From Holdemania massiliensis (GTDB lineage Bacteria > Bacillota_I > Bacilli_A > Erysipelotrichales > Erysipelotrichaceae), in assembly GCF_022440805.1 (NCBI RefSeq), contig NZ_JAKNTK010000001.1:558001-622000 (forward strand): DNA of 64,000 nucleotides, in the 5' to 3' direction. Position numbers and translations under genes: made by a program. Shown in pieces: positions 25,081 through 33,996 of this stretch. The notes under the pieces are model-generated. The model searched no databases and had not been told where the DNA came from. It saw nothing but the letters and a program-made list of their open reading frames with translations. How positions within the stretch are numbered: the first letter of the stretch is position 1; each line of letters opens with the position of its first letter.

Positions 25081-25890
25081 TTAATCCTTGATCTTCAGCA
25101 GTTTGTGATAAACTCCGTTGATTATGCCGGCAGTGATGAAGTTTCCGACACCGGCAGCTGTGCAGAAAAATAGGGTGATGACATGCCATTCTTCATAGCC
25201 GAACAGACCGTCGAGAATTAACATCAGACCGAGGCCTAAAATAATCAAGCCGACACCCATAACAATGCGGGTAGTAAAGACTTTCTGGAACCGTTCATAT
25301 TCATCCTGTAAATCACAGATCAGTTCGCCGCTGAGATGGAAGCCTTGTTTCTCAATCTTTTCTACATCCTGATAATCCATTCCGCCTTTGATCAGCAGAC
25401 CAACGCCGATCGCGACAAAAAACATCAGGATAGCAGCGCCTAAATCATTGTCGAACAGAATCGTCGGGATCACTCCGCAGAGAATGAAGCCAACGCCGCC
25501 GCTGATTTTTCGCGCAAAGATCTGATTGAGGTGCAGATACTTTTCTACCGATTCCCGATCAGAGGTGTAAGCGAAACGTCCGATCAACGATTCCTCTGGC
25601 TGCGGACCTGGAGAGGGGAAATCATCAAAAGCATCGTCATTCCATGACGTTTCCTGAATCCGTTCTTCGACAGGTTCAGGAAGCGGAGCTTCAGCACTCT
25701 CTTTCATTAATTCATCCAATGAAACACCCAGCAATTCACTGAGCTGGATCAGTTTTTCAACTTCCGGATAACCCTGGCCACTTTCCCATTTTGAAACAGC
25801 CTGGCGGGATACGTTTAGTTCAAAGGCCAGCTGTTCCTGGGAAAAACCGGCTTCTTTTCTTTTTTTCTGGAGTTTTTGAGCAAAATTCAT
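25081..25890 (-). CDS. XRE-family regulator with membrane domain
   Basis: The roughly 269-residue protein begins with a Cro/C1-type helix-turn-helix (FSQEQLAFELNVSRQAVSKWESG, described in part), ending in SLDELMKES. An acidic linker and four hydrophobic segments follow in two pairs (about residues 133-170 and 212-260). Such HTH-plus-membrane proteins often sense envelope stress or antimicrobials; no ligand can be read here. Two adjacent ATGs exist; the one at 25890 is better spaced from AGGTGA. It is divergent from an AEC transporter gene with a palindrome between them. Confidence 0.88.
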   Translation of the reverse strand: MNFAQKLQKKRKEAGFSQEQLAFELNVSRQAVSKWESGQGYPEVEKLIQLSELLGVSLDELMKESAEAPLPEPVEERIQETSWNDDAFDDFPSPGPQPEESLIGRFAYTSDRESVEKYLHLNQIFARKISGGVGFILCGVIPTILFDNDLGAAILMFFVAIGVGLLIKGGMDYQDVEKIEKQGFHLSGELICDLQDEYERFQKVFTTRIVMGVGLIILGLGLMLILDGLFGYEEWHVITLFFCTAAGVGNFITAGIINGVYHKLLKIKD

Positions 25891-25952
25891 CATTGTTCAC
25901 CTAACCTTTATTTGATGTCTTTATTGTAGGGGAAATTTACAGGGAAAGCTAC

Positions 25953-25988
25953 CAAGTTGTGTTTGCGTTTTTCAGCAACTTGAAGTTG
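25953..25988. promoter_or_regulatory. Palindromic operator candidate between XRE regulator and AEC gene
   Basis: CAACTTGAAGTTG (25976-25988) is a perfect 13-bp palindrome, and CAAGTTG (25953-25959) repeats the half-site. They lie upstream of the XRE gene's -10 (TACAAT, minus strand, 25923-25928) and could be its autoregulatory site. Confidence 0.5.
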
Positions 25989-26109
25989 CGGGGCGAAAAA
26001 CAGGCAAAAACAGCTGTTTTTGGATAAGAATTTCCTTTTTTTATCCTTTTTCAGCTGGACAATAAAGTTCATCGTTTTACAATATTGAGGTAGAGAGTGG
26101 GGATTGGAA

Positions 26110-27048
26110 ATGGAAAGTCTTATTTTATCATTGAATGTGGTGATGCCGCTGTTATTTTTAATTTTGGTAGGTCAGGGTGTGCGCCGGCTGCATCTTTGTG
26201 ATGAGCGGACATTAAAACAGATGAATCAGTTGGTCTTTAAATTGTTTTTGCCATGTACATTGTTCAATAATATCCTGACGACAGACTTAAAAACAGTGCT
26301 TCAGCCGCAGTTGTTAATTTATGCTGCATGCGGTGTGCTGATCGCCTGTGCGGCAGGATGGCTGATCATGCCGCGGATCAGTCATGACCCGCGGAAACAG
26401 GGCGTCATGATCATGAACACCTATCGAAGCAATGCGGTGCTGTTCGGCATGCCGATTGTGCAGTTAATTTACGGTGATGCTCAGCTGGGTGTGATGTCGA
26501 TGCTGATCGCTGTAATTGTCCCTTTGTTTAATATTTTGTCAGTGATTGTGCTGGAAACCTTTCGCGGGGGAAAAGCGCGGTTATCCAAATTAGCTGAAGG
26601 GATTGTGACCAATCCGCTGATCATTGCTTCCGTGCTTGGATTGCTCTGTTTATTCTCCGGAATTCATTTGTGGAAACCGCTGGCTTCTGTCATCAGCGAT
26701 ATGGGCAAAGTATCGACGCCTTTGGCCTTGATCATTCTGGGAGCTGGCTTTCAGGCGGAAAAGGTTGCTGAAAATAAGAAGGAACTGATCGCATCGGTTT
26801 CTGCCCGATTGGTCTGGACACCACTGGCAGCCTTAGGCACAGCGGTTGCCCTAGGTATCCGCGGCGTCGCTTTGGTCAGTCTTCTGGCCATCTTTGCTTC
26901 ACCCAATGCGGTATCATCGTATTCGATGGCCGAAGGAATGGGCAGCGACAGCGAACTAGCCAGTCAGGGACTTTTATTCAGTACGGTGTTCTGCATTCCT
27001 ACGATATTCCTGTGGATTTTCTGTTTTAGTCAGCTCGGCTTTATCTAA
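26110..27048 (+). CDS. AEC-family (auxin efflux carrier-like) permease
   Basis: The 312-residue membrane protein has about ten hydrophobic segments arranged in two halves, with NTYRSNAVLFGMPI and a C-terminal FASPNAVSSYSMAEGMG, both typical of AEC transporters. Members move organic acids, malate-like anions or amino-acid derivatives. The substrate is not known. The start at 26110 (ATG) follows GTGGGG; a TTG two codons earlier is possible. The transglutaminase-like gene follows after 18 bp. Confidence 0.88.
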   Translation: MESLILSLNVVMPLLFLILVGQGVRRLHLCDERTLKQMNQLVFKLFLPCTLFNNILTTDLKTVLQPQLLIYAACGVLIACAAGWLIMPRISHDPRKQGVMIMNTYRSNAVLFGMPIVQLIYGDAQLGVMSMLIAVIVPLFNILSVIVLETFRGGKARLSKLAEGIVTNPLIIASVLGLLCLFSGIHLWKPLASVISDMGKVSTPLALIILGAGFQAEKVAENKKELIASVSARLVWTPLAALGTAVALGIRGVALVSLLAIFASPNAVSSYSMAEGMGSDSELASQGLLFSTVFCIPTIFLWIFCFSQLGFI

Positions 27049-27066
27049 GCTGGAAAGGAGAAGTCC

Positions 27067-28221
27067 ATGACGGTTTGTTTTGAGTTGGATCCAAAAGAGT
27101 GTCCGGATATCCTACATGCCGAACAACGGATAATCGAAATTCACTCAGTGCCGGGGAATCCACGGCAAAGAAGTTGGACAGTTGAAGCTGGGAAAGCGAA
27201 TTTAGAAGACCTGATCCCACAGCTGCAAAAAGTCACAGCGCACCGTCAGATTCTTCCGCAGAAGTCAGATGAAGACTGTCTGATTGAGCTGGAAGAAGCG
27301 GCTCGATGGTTAAGCCGGCAGACTGAGGATGATGTGGAATGGCTTGCGGCAGCGATCACTTTAATCCAGCAGCGAATGACTTATGATCCGAAATTGGCAT
27401 TGGAGTACAGCCATGGCAGGGGTTCTGGTTTATCCTTAAAGGAGGCCTGGTCCTGCGGTCGGGGAACATGTCGGGAATTTGCGATGGGGATGGCGGCGCT
27501 TTGCCGGATTCAGGGTATTCCTGTTCGTTATGTTCAGGGAATCAGCGCTCCGGATCGGCTGCATGTATGGAATGAAGTTTACTTGGATTCGACAGGCTGG
27601 CTGGCGGTGGATGTTCAGTCCGGTTTGATCGGATATTGGGGAAATCTTGTAACGTTTCGGATTGCGGAATCGATCCGCGAATTACCGATGCCGTCGGCTT
27701 TGAAGCTTAAAATTACCGAACCGCTGGCCATTCCGCAGGATCGGCAGGTTTATCTGCATTTCAAGAAAATGCCGAAGGCTTTGGAGGGCTCAGGGCAGTT
27801 CCTTTTGAAATCATGGCAGAATGAATTCAAAGTTCGCTGTCTTGTTCACCTTCAGGCCCAAGCTCATCCATCAACGTCATTCGCTGCTTTATCAGCGGCA
27901 GTGTTTGAACAGCTTGCCAGCTTCCCTCATGCCGAAATGCTTTCGCAATTTAAAATCAGTTCTGAAGCTGCAATGCAAATAAGGGAACAACTCTGTGAAC
28001 AGTTAAGACAGTCTGGCTTCACCGTGCGCATGGCTTCTGGTCTGAATTGGAGTACAGGTCAGCCGGCAGTCTGGCTGGAACTTGCAGCTTCACCGTGTGA
28101 ATGGCTGAAGCTGGATATCCTGTCGAAGATGTTGGGACCTCAATTAGATTGGGTGCGGCTGAGCGTCGGAAATTCTGTGGATGAGGTGATTGCCGGATTG
28201 CGGGAAAGTGCCGAAAACTGA
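27067..28221 (+). CDS. Transglutaminase-like (papain-fold) domain protein
   Basis: The 384-residue protein has a transglutaminase core with Cys135 (GRGTCREFAMG), His166 (LHVWNEVY) and Asp182 (VDVQSG), a complete Cys-His-Asp triad. No signal peptide is seen, so it is probably cytoplasmic. The remaining C-terminal 190 residues have no motif I recognise. Bacterial proteins of this type are usually proteases or amidases rather than cross-linkers. It is probably co-transcribed with the AEC permease. Confidence 0.85.
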   Translation: MTVCFELDPKECPDILHAEQRIIEIHSVPGNPRQRSWTVEAGKANLEDLIPQLQKVTAHRQILPQKSDEDCLIELEEAARWLSRQTEDDVEWLAAAITLIQQRMTYDPKLALEYSHGRGSGLSLKEAWSCGRGTCREFAMGMAALCRIQGIPVRYVQGISAPDRLHVWNEVYLDSTGWLAVDVQSGLIGYWGNLVTFRIAESIRELPMPSALKLKITEPLAIPQDRQVYLHFKKMPKALEGSGQFLLKSWQNEFKVRCLVHLQAQAHPSTSFAALSAAVFEQLASFPHAEMLSQFKISSEAAMQIREQLCEQLRQSGFTVRMASGLNWSTGQPAVWLELAASPCEWLKLDILSKMLGPQLDWVRLSVGNSVDEVIAGLRESAEN

Positions 28222-28506
28222 GTATACCGCTGATTTGCAGAACAGGCAGTCAAGACGAAGTGCCCGGGGTTCTTCATCGTGAAAAAGATTTAAAGGGAAA
28301 AATGTGGATAACTCTTTATAGCAATGTTGGAATATCCAGCGATGATTTCAGGCAAGGTTGAAAGCCAAACTGATTTTGCAGATTAAAAAGAGCCGAGGCA
28401 AAGCCGTGAGAAGTCCTGATGATCCCTGTAAGTTCAATTTTGCATCCATCCTTGGTGACTCTTTTAATTCTCTGGACGCGCACTGTGGAAATGTTGTGAA
28501 GAAACG
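28222..28506. other. Intergenic stretch without a recognised gene
   Basis: I see no convincing gene, RNA or clear terminator here. Open frames on the minus strand (up to 71 codons) lack ribosome sites and family resemblance. Confidence 0.6.
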
Positions 28507-28536
28507 TTGACATTGACCGCAGATTTCAACTATAAT
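28507..28536 (+). promoter_or_regulatory. Strong promoter of the MATE gene leader
   Basis: TTGACA (28507-28512), 18-bp spacer, TATAAT (28531-28536), both consensus. Transcription would begin about 100 nt before the MATE start and cross a leader hairpin. Confidence 0.75.
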
Positions 28537-28580
28537 GTCATTATTCATCGGAGGGGAAATCACATTCTGGGTGATTTGCT

Positions 28581-28623
28581 GGATAAGATGGCTGACGGAA
28601 GCGTCGGTGTCTTATCCTTTTTT
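28581..28623 (+). terminator. Leader terminator (attenuator) upstream of the MATE gene
   Basis: GGATAAGA (28581-28588) pairs with TCTTATCC (28610-28617); an inner CTGACG/CGTCGG stem closes a GAAG loop, and six T residues follow (28618-28623). It sits between the promoter and the MATE start codon, so transcription must pass a terminator. A ribosome site GGAGGGG (28550-28556) followed by an open frame beginning ATT at 28564 and ending TGA at 28627-28629 could encode a leader peptide. Confidence 0.72.
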
Positions 28624-28643
28624 GATTGATTGGAGGAGTTTCA

Positions 28644-29999
28644 ATGAGAGCTGAATTTACGAGTGGAAAAATTTTAGCGCCGCTGATGAAATTTACGGTG
28701 CCGATTATGATTGCCTTAATCTTACAGGCATTGTATGGGGCGGTGGATTTACTGGTTGTCGGTCAGTTTGCTTCGCCGGAAGCTGTGTCTGCGGTAGCGA
28801 CGGGCAGTCAGGTGATGCACACGATGATGGTGATTATCACGGGACTGGCGATGGGCATCACGGTCTTAATCGGGCAGCAGTTTGGCCGGGGTGAACCGGA
28901 AAAAGTCGGTCAGACTGTGGAAAGCGGTGTTTTTCTGTTTGGCTGCCTGGCTTTGATTCTGACCGGGATCATGTTGTTCGCAACGCCGGCTCTGGTTACG
29001 CTGATGCAGGCGCCGGCAGAAGCGGTCGCGTTTACGAATCAATATGTTTTGATCTGTTCCGGCGGGATTTTATTTATCGCTGCGTATAATACGCTGGGCA
29101 GTATTTTCCGCGGTTTGGGAGATGCGCGCACGCCGCTTTTGGCCGTCGCGATAGCCTGTGCAGCGAATATTGTTCTGGATTTGCTTTTGGTTGCTGGGTT
29201 TAAAATGGGCGCTGCCGGTGCAGCGCTGGCCACGGTCATGGCTCAGGCGATCAGCGTGATTTTGTCGCTGATGGTGGTTGCCCGTCAGGGTCTGCCGTTC
29301 CCTTTTTCTTGGCGGCATATCCGGTTTCATGGTTCGACGATCAAGGAAATTGTCAAATTAGGTGCACCGGTAGCGCTGCAGGACCTGCTTGTCAGCATTT
29401 CCTTTTTAGCAATTACGGCCATCGTCAATCAGCTGGGCGTCATCGCTTCTGCCGGCGTAGGTGTCGCAGAAAAAGTGTGTACCTTTATTCTGTTGGTGCC
29501 TTCGGCCTATGCGCAGTCCATCTCGGCGTATGTCGCACAGAATATTGGCGCAAATCAGCCCCAACGGGCAAAACGCGGCATGGTCTACGGGATTGCGACA
29601 TCCCTGTTATTCGGGATCTTCATGAGTTATTTCGCATTCTTTCACGGTCATCTGCTTTCCGGCTTATTCGCGCGGGATACGCAGGTCATTTTTGCCGCTG
29701 CGGATTATCTGAAAGCCTATGCGATCGACACGCTGCTGGTGTCGTTTATGTTCTGCTTTGTCGGGTATTTCAACGGCTGCGGCAAGACGACCTTCGTGAT
29801 GTTTCAGGGACTGATCGGCGCTTTCTGCGTGCGGATTCCGGTTTCTTACCTAGCCAGCAAATGCGTACCGGTTACACTGTTTCGGATCGGTCTGGCAACG
29901 CCGTGTTCGACCTTTGTGCAGATCATCCTCTGCGTTCTCTATTTCTTTGTCTTAAGCCGAAAAGAAAAGAAAAATGCCTCGCTGGCTTCGGCCCAATAA
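28644..29999 (+). CDS. MATE-family multidrug/cation efflux transporter, copy 1
   Basis: The 451-residue protein has twelve hydrophobic segments and MATE features: PIMIALILQALYGAVDLLVVGQF at the N-terminus (in part), the repeat GQQFGRGEPEKVG, and AYVAQNIGANQPQRAKRG in the second half. It exports drugs or metabolites by Na+ or H+ antiport. The start at 28644 has TTGGAGGAG upstream. Its own promoter, followed by a leader terminator, suggests inducible expression. Confidence 0.92.
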   Translation: MRAEFTSGKILAPLMKFTVPIMIALILQALYGAVDLLVVGQFASPEAVSAVATGSQVMHTMMVIITGLAMGITVLIGQQFGRGEPEKVGQTVESGVFLFGCLALILTGIMLFATPALVTLMQAPAEAVAFTNQYVLICSGGILFIAAYNTLGSIFRGLGDARTPLLAVAIACAANIVLDLLLVAGFKMGAAGAALATVMAQAISVILSLMVVARQGLPFPFSWRHIRFHGSTIKEIVKLGAPVALQDLLVSISFLAITAIVNQLGVIASAGVGVAEKVCTFILLVPSAYAQSISAYVAQNIGANQPQRAKRGMVYGIATSLLFGIFMSYFAFFHGHLLSGLFARDTQVIFAAADYLKAYAIDTLLVSFMFCFVGYFNGCGKTTFVMFQGLIGAFCVRIPVSYLASKCVPVTLFRIGLATPCSTFVQIILCVLYFFVLSRKEKKNASLASAQ

Positions 30000-30129
30000 A
30001 ATGACAAAAGAAAGCTGCAGAGCCGCAAGACCACATACTTACTGTTCGTTTCTTTGTTTGGCTTGACTGACTCAGAAAACGCAGGCAGCTTGAAGACTTA
30101 AAATTATAGAGAAGAGTTTATAAAAAGAG

Positions 30130-30156
30130 CCAGTTTTGATCGACTGGTTTTTTTTG
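30130..30156 (+). terminator. Terminator after the MATE gene
   Basis: CCAGT (30130-30134) pairs with ACTGG (30143-30147), followed by nine T residues. Confidence 0.75.
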
Positions 30157-30219
30157 ATCTCAATTTGCCTTGTTGGTTTTGTGGCAATCCCTTACAATAA
30201 ATAAAACGGAGGAATTAGA

Positions 30220-30579
30220 ATGGCTAAAATGAGTCTTTGTCGGCGCGGCGCATCGCTGCCGCAGACGCGAATCTGGATTTAGCATCAGCTGCTTCAAATC
30301 GATGACAGGCTGAGAAAAGCTGAGGAATTCAGCTCAGAAAATGCCTGGCTGGTGGTCTATGCGCATGAATTTACGCCGCCAACAATTTTGTTGGAAACGC
30401 TGACAGTCTCGCTGCGGTATGACGGCGATCTTTTAATCGTTCAGGCCCTTTCAGCAAGCTCCCAAAATGTTCAGCTGACAATTCGATTCGCATGCGATGT
30501 AGGGAATGTTCAGGCTTTACGTCAGGCTTTGGAAACACAGGGATTTACTTTCTATCGTGAAGAACAGGAAACGCATTGA
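30220..30579 (+). pseudogene. Small hypothetical gene interrupted by an in-frame TAG
   Basis: A ribosome site (CGGAGGAA) and ATG at 30220 open a frame of 119 codons that is broken only by TAG at codon 21 (30280-30282). The frame then continues to 30579. A GTG at 30352 could restart translation of the last 75 residues but lacks a ribosome site. The product has no family that I recognise. The amber codon most simply reflects a recent nonsense mutation or a sequencing error. Confidence 0.6.
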
Positions 30580-30580
30580 C

Positions 30581-31414
30581 TTACCCGTTATACTTATAAT
30601 CCAATAATTTCTCAGATTCCGCGATGATTTTTTCATAATGCTCAAAATCTGTCTTATACAAATTTAAATAGATCATATCCAGAAGACACAGCTGTGAACA
30701 CCGCAGTGTCATGGCATTCAGCCGCGTATTAGTTTCATAGTTTACGGTCTTTAAAACAATATCGGAATAACCGTGGAGACGGTTTTTCTGAATTCGCGTC
30801 ATAGCGATGACAGTCACATTTTGATGTCCGGCAATTCTTGCGGCCTTTAATATTTCCGGTGTTTCACCGGATTCGGAAATCAAAAATAAAACATCCTGCG
30901 GACCGAACTGACTCAGCATGGAAAAAATAATGTGTGAATTCGCGCTGCAAAAGGAATCCAGCCCCATCTTCAGCCACTGATTGGAAATATACTCCGCGAA
31001 TAAATTCGAGTTGCCAAAACCAAAAACAATGATTTTCCGCGCTTTTCTCAGCGTTGATACAGTCTGATCAATGACTTGCGGCGGATTGAATTCAAGAGTC
31101 AGTTCCGCCATCTTCTGATACTGCTGGATGATCTTCTGATTGGTGGAAGAGGTGCCTTCGTTGACGACAATTTCTTCCTTAACCTTTTCCTCAGTTAAAG
31201 AAATGGATAAGTCTTCCAACAGCTCCCGAAAGCTGCGGTAGCCCAGCTTCTTGGAAAAGCGGATAATTGTGGATTGGCCGATATTCAGCCTGTCCGCAAG
31301 CTGATATGACGTAAAACTACGCGCTTCCAACGAATGCTTTTCAAAGAATTCCACAATAACTTTTTCGGTCTGTGTCAATTCATTTTGGACTTGTTTTAAT
31401 TTTTCCTGATACAT
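30581..31414 (-). CDS. RpiR-family regulator (HTH plus SIS domain)
   Basis: The 277-residue protein has the HTH_6 domain (SYQLADRLNIGQSTIIRFSKKLG, in part, residues about 37-60) and a sugar-isomerase (SIS) domain with VFGFGNSNLFAEYI and LISESGETPEI. RpiR proteins respond to sugar phosphates. It is divergent from a mannose-family PTS/nanE operon and probably controls it, with N-acetylmannosamine-6-phosphate or a similar amino-sugar phosphate as possible ligand. The start at 31414 has GAGGTGG at good spacing. Confidence 0.9.
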   Translation of the reverse strand: MYQEKLKQVQNELTQTEKVIVEFFEKHSLEARSFTSYQLADRLNIGQSTIIRFSKKLGYRSFRELLEDLSISLTEEKVKEEIVVNEGTSSTNQKIIQQYQKMAELTLEFNPPQVIDQTVSTLRKARKIIVFGFGNSNLFAEYISNQWLKMGLDSFCSANSHIIFSMLSQFGPQDVLFLISESGETPEILKAARIAGHQNVTVIAMTRIQKNRLHGYSDIVLKTVNYETNTRLNAMTLRCSQLCLLDMIYLNLYKTDFEHYEKIIAESEKLLDYKYNG

Positions 31415-31540
31415 GAAACCCACCTCATTCTTCTGAATTTATTATAGCGGACCGGATATGAAAGAACAAGCTGATTATTCACAAATGACTCGGAAAGTCT
31501 TCACAAAATAATTTATTTAAAAATTAATGACTTAAATTCG

Positions 31541-31614
31541 TTGACAAAAAGGAAGCCGAAAGATTATGATCTGGGTGTGTTAATTCATTTTATTTGCGCA
31601 AAGTAATGAATTAA
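31541..31614 (+). promoter_or_regulatory. Promoter and operator of the amino-sugar PTS operon
   Basis: TTGACA (31541-31546), 18-bp spacer, TATGAT (31565-31570). Downstream of the -10, TTAATTCATT (31580-31589) and AATGAATTAA (31605-31614) form a perfect 10-bp inverted repeat with a 15-nt gap, a likely RpiR repressor site. Confidence 0.72.
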
Positions 31615-31649
31615 GAAGTTATTGCGATGGATCGCAAGGAGGGCGTTTT

Positions 31650-32429
31650 ATGACTTTAATTCAAGCTCTGCTGATAGCTTTATGCGGCTATCTCTCTTCC
31701 AATTATTCACCTTGGATCTTCGGCCAGCTGGGCGGCTGGTATACGATGGGCCGTCCATTGGTTTCCGGCTTGATCATCGGTCTGATTCTTGGGGACGTGC
31801 GCACGGGGATTCTGATGGGCGCCGCGGTTCAGACATTATACATTGGTTTGGTAACGCCGGGATTATCGATGCCGGCTGATCTCAATTTTGCGGCCTATAT
31901 GGGGATACCGCTGGCAATGGTCGCCGGGGCATCCACAGAATACGCGCTCAGCTTATCCGTTCCACTAAGCTTCTTAGGGGTATCACTGGTTTATGTCGTC
32001 GCTTCAGTGAATGTTTACTGGGTACGCAAACAGGAACAATGGATTGAACAGGGAAAGATTAAAAAAGCGGCGAATGCACCAGTCTATGCTTCAATCTCTC
32101 AATTCATCGCACGGTTTGTTCCGATCTTTCTGGCTTGTTATTTCGGACAAGATTTTATTATTTCGGTTGTTCAGGCGATTCCGACCTGGCTTGGCGATAC
32201 CTTTGTGATTTTCGGCAAGATGCTGCCGGCAGTCGGGTTTGCGATGCTGCTGCGGTTTGTCTTAAACAAAAATATCGAGTTGGTTTATTTCTTCGTCGGC
32301 TTCATCATGATTGCGGTCTTGAAGATGCCAATTGTGGCCGCTACGATTGTCGCCTGCTTCTTAGCTTATCTGGATATCCGCTATACGGCAAAAAAGGAAA
32401 ATGAACTGGAGGTTGAAGTCGATGAGTAA
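31650..32429 (+). CDS. PTS mannose/sorbose-family EIIC component
   Basis: The 259-residue membrane protein has ManY/AgaC/SorA features: WTMGRPLVSG-like WYTMGRPLVSGLIIGLILGD (in part), GILMGAAVQTLYIG, and PADLNFAAYMGIPLA. It forms the sugar channel with the IID protein encoded next. The gene has a strong GGAGGG site. No IIA or IIB gene is adjacent. Its 3' end overlaps the IID gene by 8 bp. Confidence 0.93.
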   Translation: MTLIQALLIALCGYLSSNYSPWIFGQLGGWYTMGRPLVSGLIIGLILGDVRTGILMGAAVQTLYIGLVTPGLSMPADLNFAAYMGIPLAMVAGASTEYALSLSVPLSFLGVSLVYVVASVNVYWVRKQEQWIEQGKIKKAANAPVYASISQFIARFVPIFLACYFGQDFIISVVQAIPTWLGDTFVIFGKMLPAVGFAMLLRFVLNKNIELVYFFVGFIMIAVLKMPIVAATIVACFLAYLDIRYTAKKENELEVEVDE

Positions 32430-33243
32430 CACTAAGAAATTATCGAATCGGGATTTATTCAACGCGTATGCGTATTGGATGATGTTTGCGCTGGCCGCGC
32501 AGAACATGGAACGGATGGAAGCTCCGGCCTTTGCGGGAATGATGGGCAAGGCCGCGGATAAGCTTTATGAAGATCCTGAAGAACAGAAGGCATTGATGCT
32601 TCGGCATACGCAGTTCTACAATACCCAGCCGATGGTCGGCGTGATGATCAATGGAATTGCGTTAGGGATGGAAGAGCAGCGGGCTTGTGGCGAAAATGTT
32701 CCGGATGAGTTGATCTCCTCGACCAAAACTGCTTTAATGGGGCCATTCGCAGGGGTTGGTGACTCCTTGTTTATCGGCACACTGATTCCGATTCTCTTGA
32801 GCATCGGTCTGGGATTAGTCGGTGAGCAGGGCAGTTTGGCCGGTCCGTTGTTCTACATCGTGGCCTGGTTAGGCATCATGCTTCCGTTCACCTGGCTGAC
32901 TTTCCGCTTCGGCTACCGTTCCGGGATCAACGCCATTCATACTTTGTTTGAAAGCGGCATGAAGGATATCGCAGTCCGTTTTGCCAACATCGTTGGGATG
33001 ATCATCGTCGGCTGCATCAGCGCTCAGTATGTCAGTGTGAAGATCGGCTGGCAATACGTTTCCGGCGAGATGACGATGAATATTCAGGGAGTTCTGGATG
33101 GAATTATGCCAGGCTTACTGCCGCTATTGCTGACACTGGGCGCATGGGCGCTGATGGAGAAAAAGCAGTGGAAGATGGGACGGGTCTTCATTCTGATCTT
33201 TGCGATTGCTTTAGTCGGCCGATTCTTTGGAATCCTTGCTTAA
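32422..33243 (+). CDS. PTS mannose/sorbose-family EIID component
   Basis: The 273-residue protein matches ManZ/AgaD: LSNRDLFNAYAYWM, NMERMEAPAFA, FYNTQPMVGVMINGIALGMEEQ (in part) and the loop ALMGPFAGVGDSLFIGTLIPI (in part). It works with EIIC to carry the sugar and is specific to the mannose PTS family. The start at 32422 follows GGAGG at a suitable distance and overlaps the IIC stop region. The downstream nanE gene starts 5 bp after its stop. Confidence 0.93.
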   Translation: MSNTKKLSNRDLFNAYAYWMMFALAAQNMERMEAPAFAGMMGKAADKLYEDPEEQKALMLRHTQFYNTQPMVGVMINGIALGMEEQRACGENVPDELISSTKTALMGPFAGVGDSLFIGTLIPILLSIGLGLVGEQGSLAGPLFYIVAWLGIMLPFTWLTFRFGYRSGINAIHTLFESGMKDIAVRFANIVGMIIVGCISAQYVSVKIGWQYVSGEMTMNIQGVLDGIMPGLLPLLLTLGAWALMEKKQWKMGRVFILIFAIALVGRFFGILA

Positions 33244-33248
33244 ACTTT

Positions 33249-33971
33249 ATGAACAAGTCATTGATTGAACAGCTGCAGGGTGGGTTGGTTGTTTCCTGCC
33301 AGGCATTTGACTACGAACCTTTCTATGGTGCTGATTTCATGGCTAAAATGGCCATTTCCGCCAAATTGGGGGGAGCTGCGGCGATTCGTGCCAGTTGGCC
33401 GGAGAATATCCGAGCGATCAAAAAGGAAGTGGATTTGCCGGTCTTCGGCATCAATAAAATCATGCCGAAGTCTTATGATAAGCTGCACGATGTGATCATT
33501 ACGCCGACGCTACAATCCGCGCGGGCTGTGGCGGAAGCCGGAGCGGATATTGTAGCGGTGGACTGTACCCTGCGTCAGGGACGGACACCGCAGACCATCC
33601 TGAATTTGCTTCAGGAATATAAAGCTCATCTGAACGTGCTGATCATGGCGGAAATCAGTACCGCAGAGGAAGGTGAAATTGCGGCTGAGGGCGGTGCTGA
33701 TATTTTGTCGACGACGATTGCCGGTTATACGCCGTATTCGCGCCACCTAGAAGATCCGGATTATCAGCTGATTGAGGAATTATGTGCTCTGACTTCACTG
33801 CCGATCAATGCCGAGGGCCGCTTCCATCATCCGGATCAGGTAGTTAAGGCATTCCAGCTGGGCGCCTGGACGGTCACGGTCGGCAGTGCGATCACTCGTC
33901 CGCACTGCATTACCCGGGAATTCACGCAGGCGATCGCCCGCCTTAAAGAACAGGAAAAGATTACAGAATAA
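33249..33971 (+). CDS. nanE: N-acylglucosamine-6-phosphate 2-epimerase
   Basis: The 240-residue TIM-barrel protein is NanE-like, with GLVVSCQA, AAAIRASWPENIRAIK, PVFGINK, VAVDCTLR, IMAEIST, GYTPYS and INAEGRFHHPDQ. It converts N-acetylmannosamine-6-phosphate to N-acetylglucosamine-6-phosphate. This makes an amino sugar the probable substrate of the preceding PTS. No clear ribosome site is seen, so translation is probably coupled to the IID gene. nagA and nagB are not in the window. Confidence 0.93.
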   Translation: MNKSLIEQLQGGLVVSCQAFDYEPFYGADFMAKMAISAKLGGAAAIRASWPENIRAIKKEVDLPVFGINKIMPKSYDKLHDVIITPTLQSARAVAEAGADIVAVDCTLRQGRTPQTILNLLQEYKAHLNVLIMAEISTAEEGEIAAEGGADILSTTIAGYTPYSRHLEDPDYQLIEELCALTSLPINAEGRFHHPDQVVKAFQLGAWTVTVGSAITRPHCITREFTQAIARLKEQEKITE

Positions 33972-33996
33972 AAACAGGTTAAATTATTCATAAAGT

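Noticed and set aside
28543..28623. Known guanidine- or preQ1-type riboswitch before the MATE gene
   Set aside because: MATE-class exporters are sometimes controlled by such riboswitches, but the leader is too short and its hairpin does not show the conserved loops that I can recall. I keep only the attenuator call.
30280..30282. TAG read as pyrrolysine or selenocysteine-like recoding
   Set aside because: There is no methylamine or recoding machinery in the window, and TAG as recoding signal is rare in this type of organism. A nonsense mutation is simpler.
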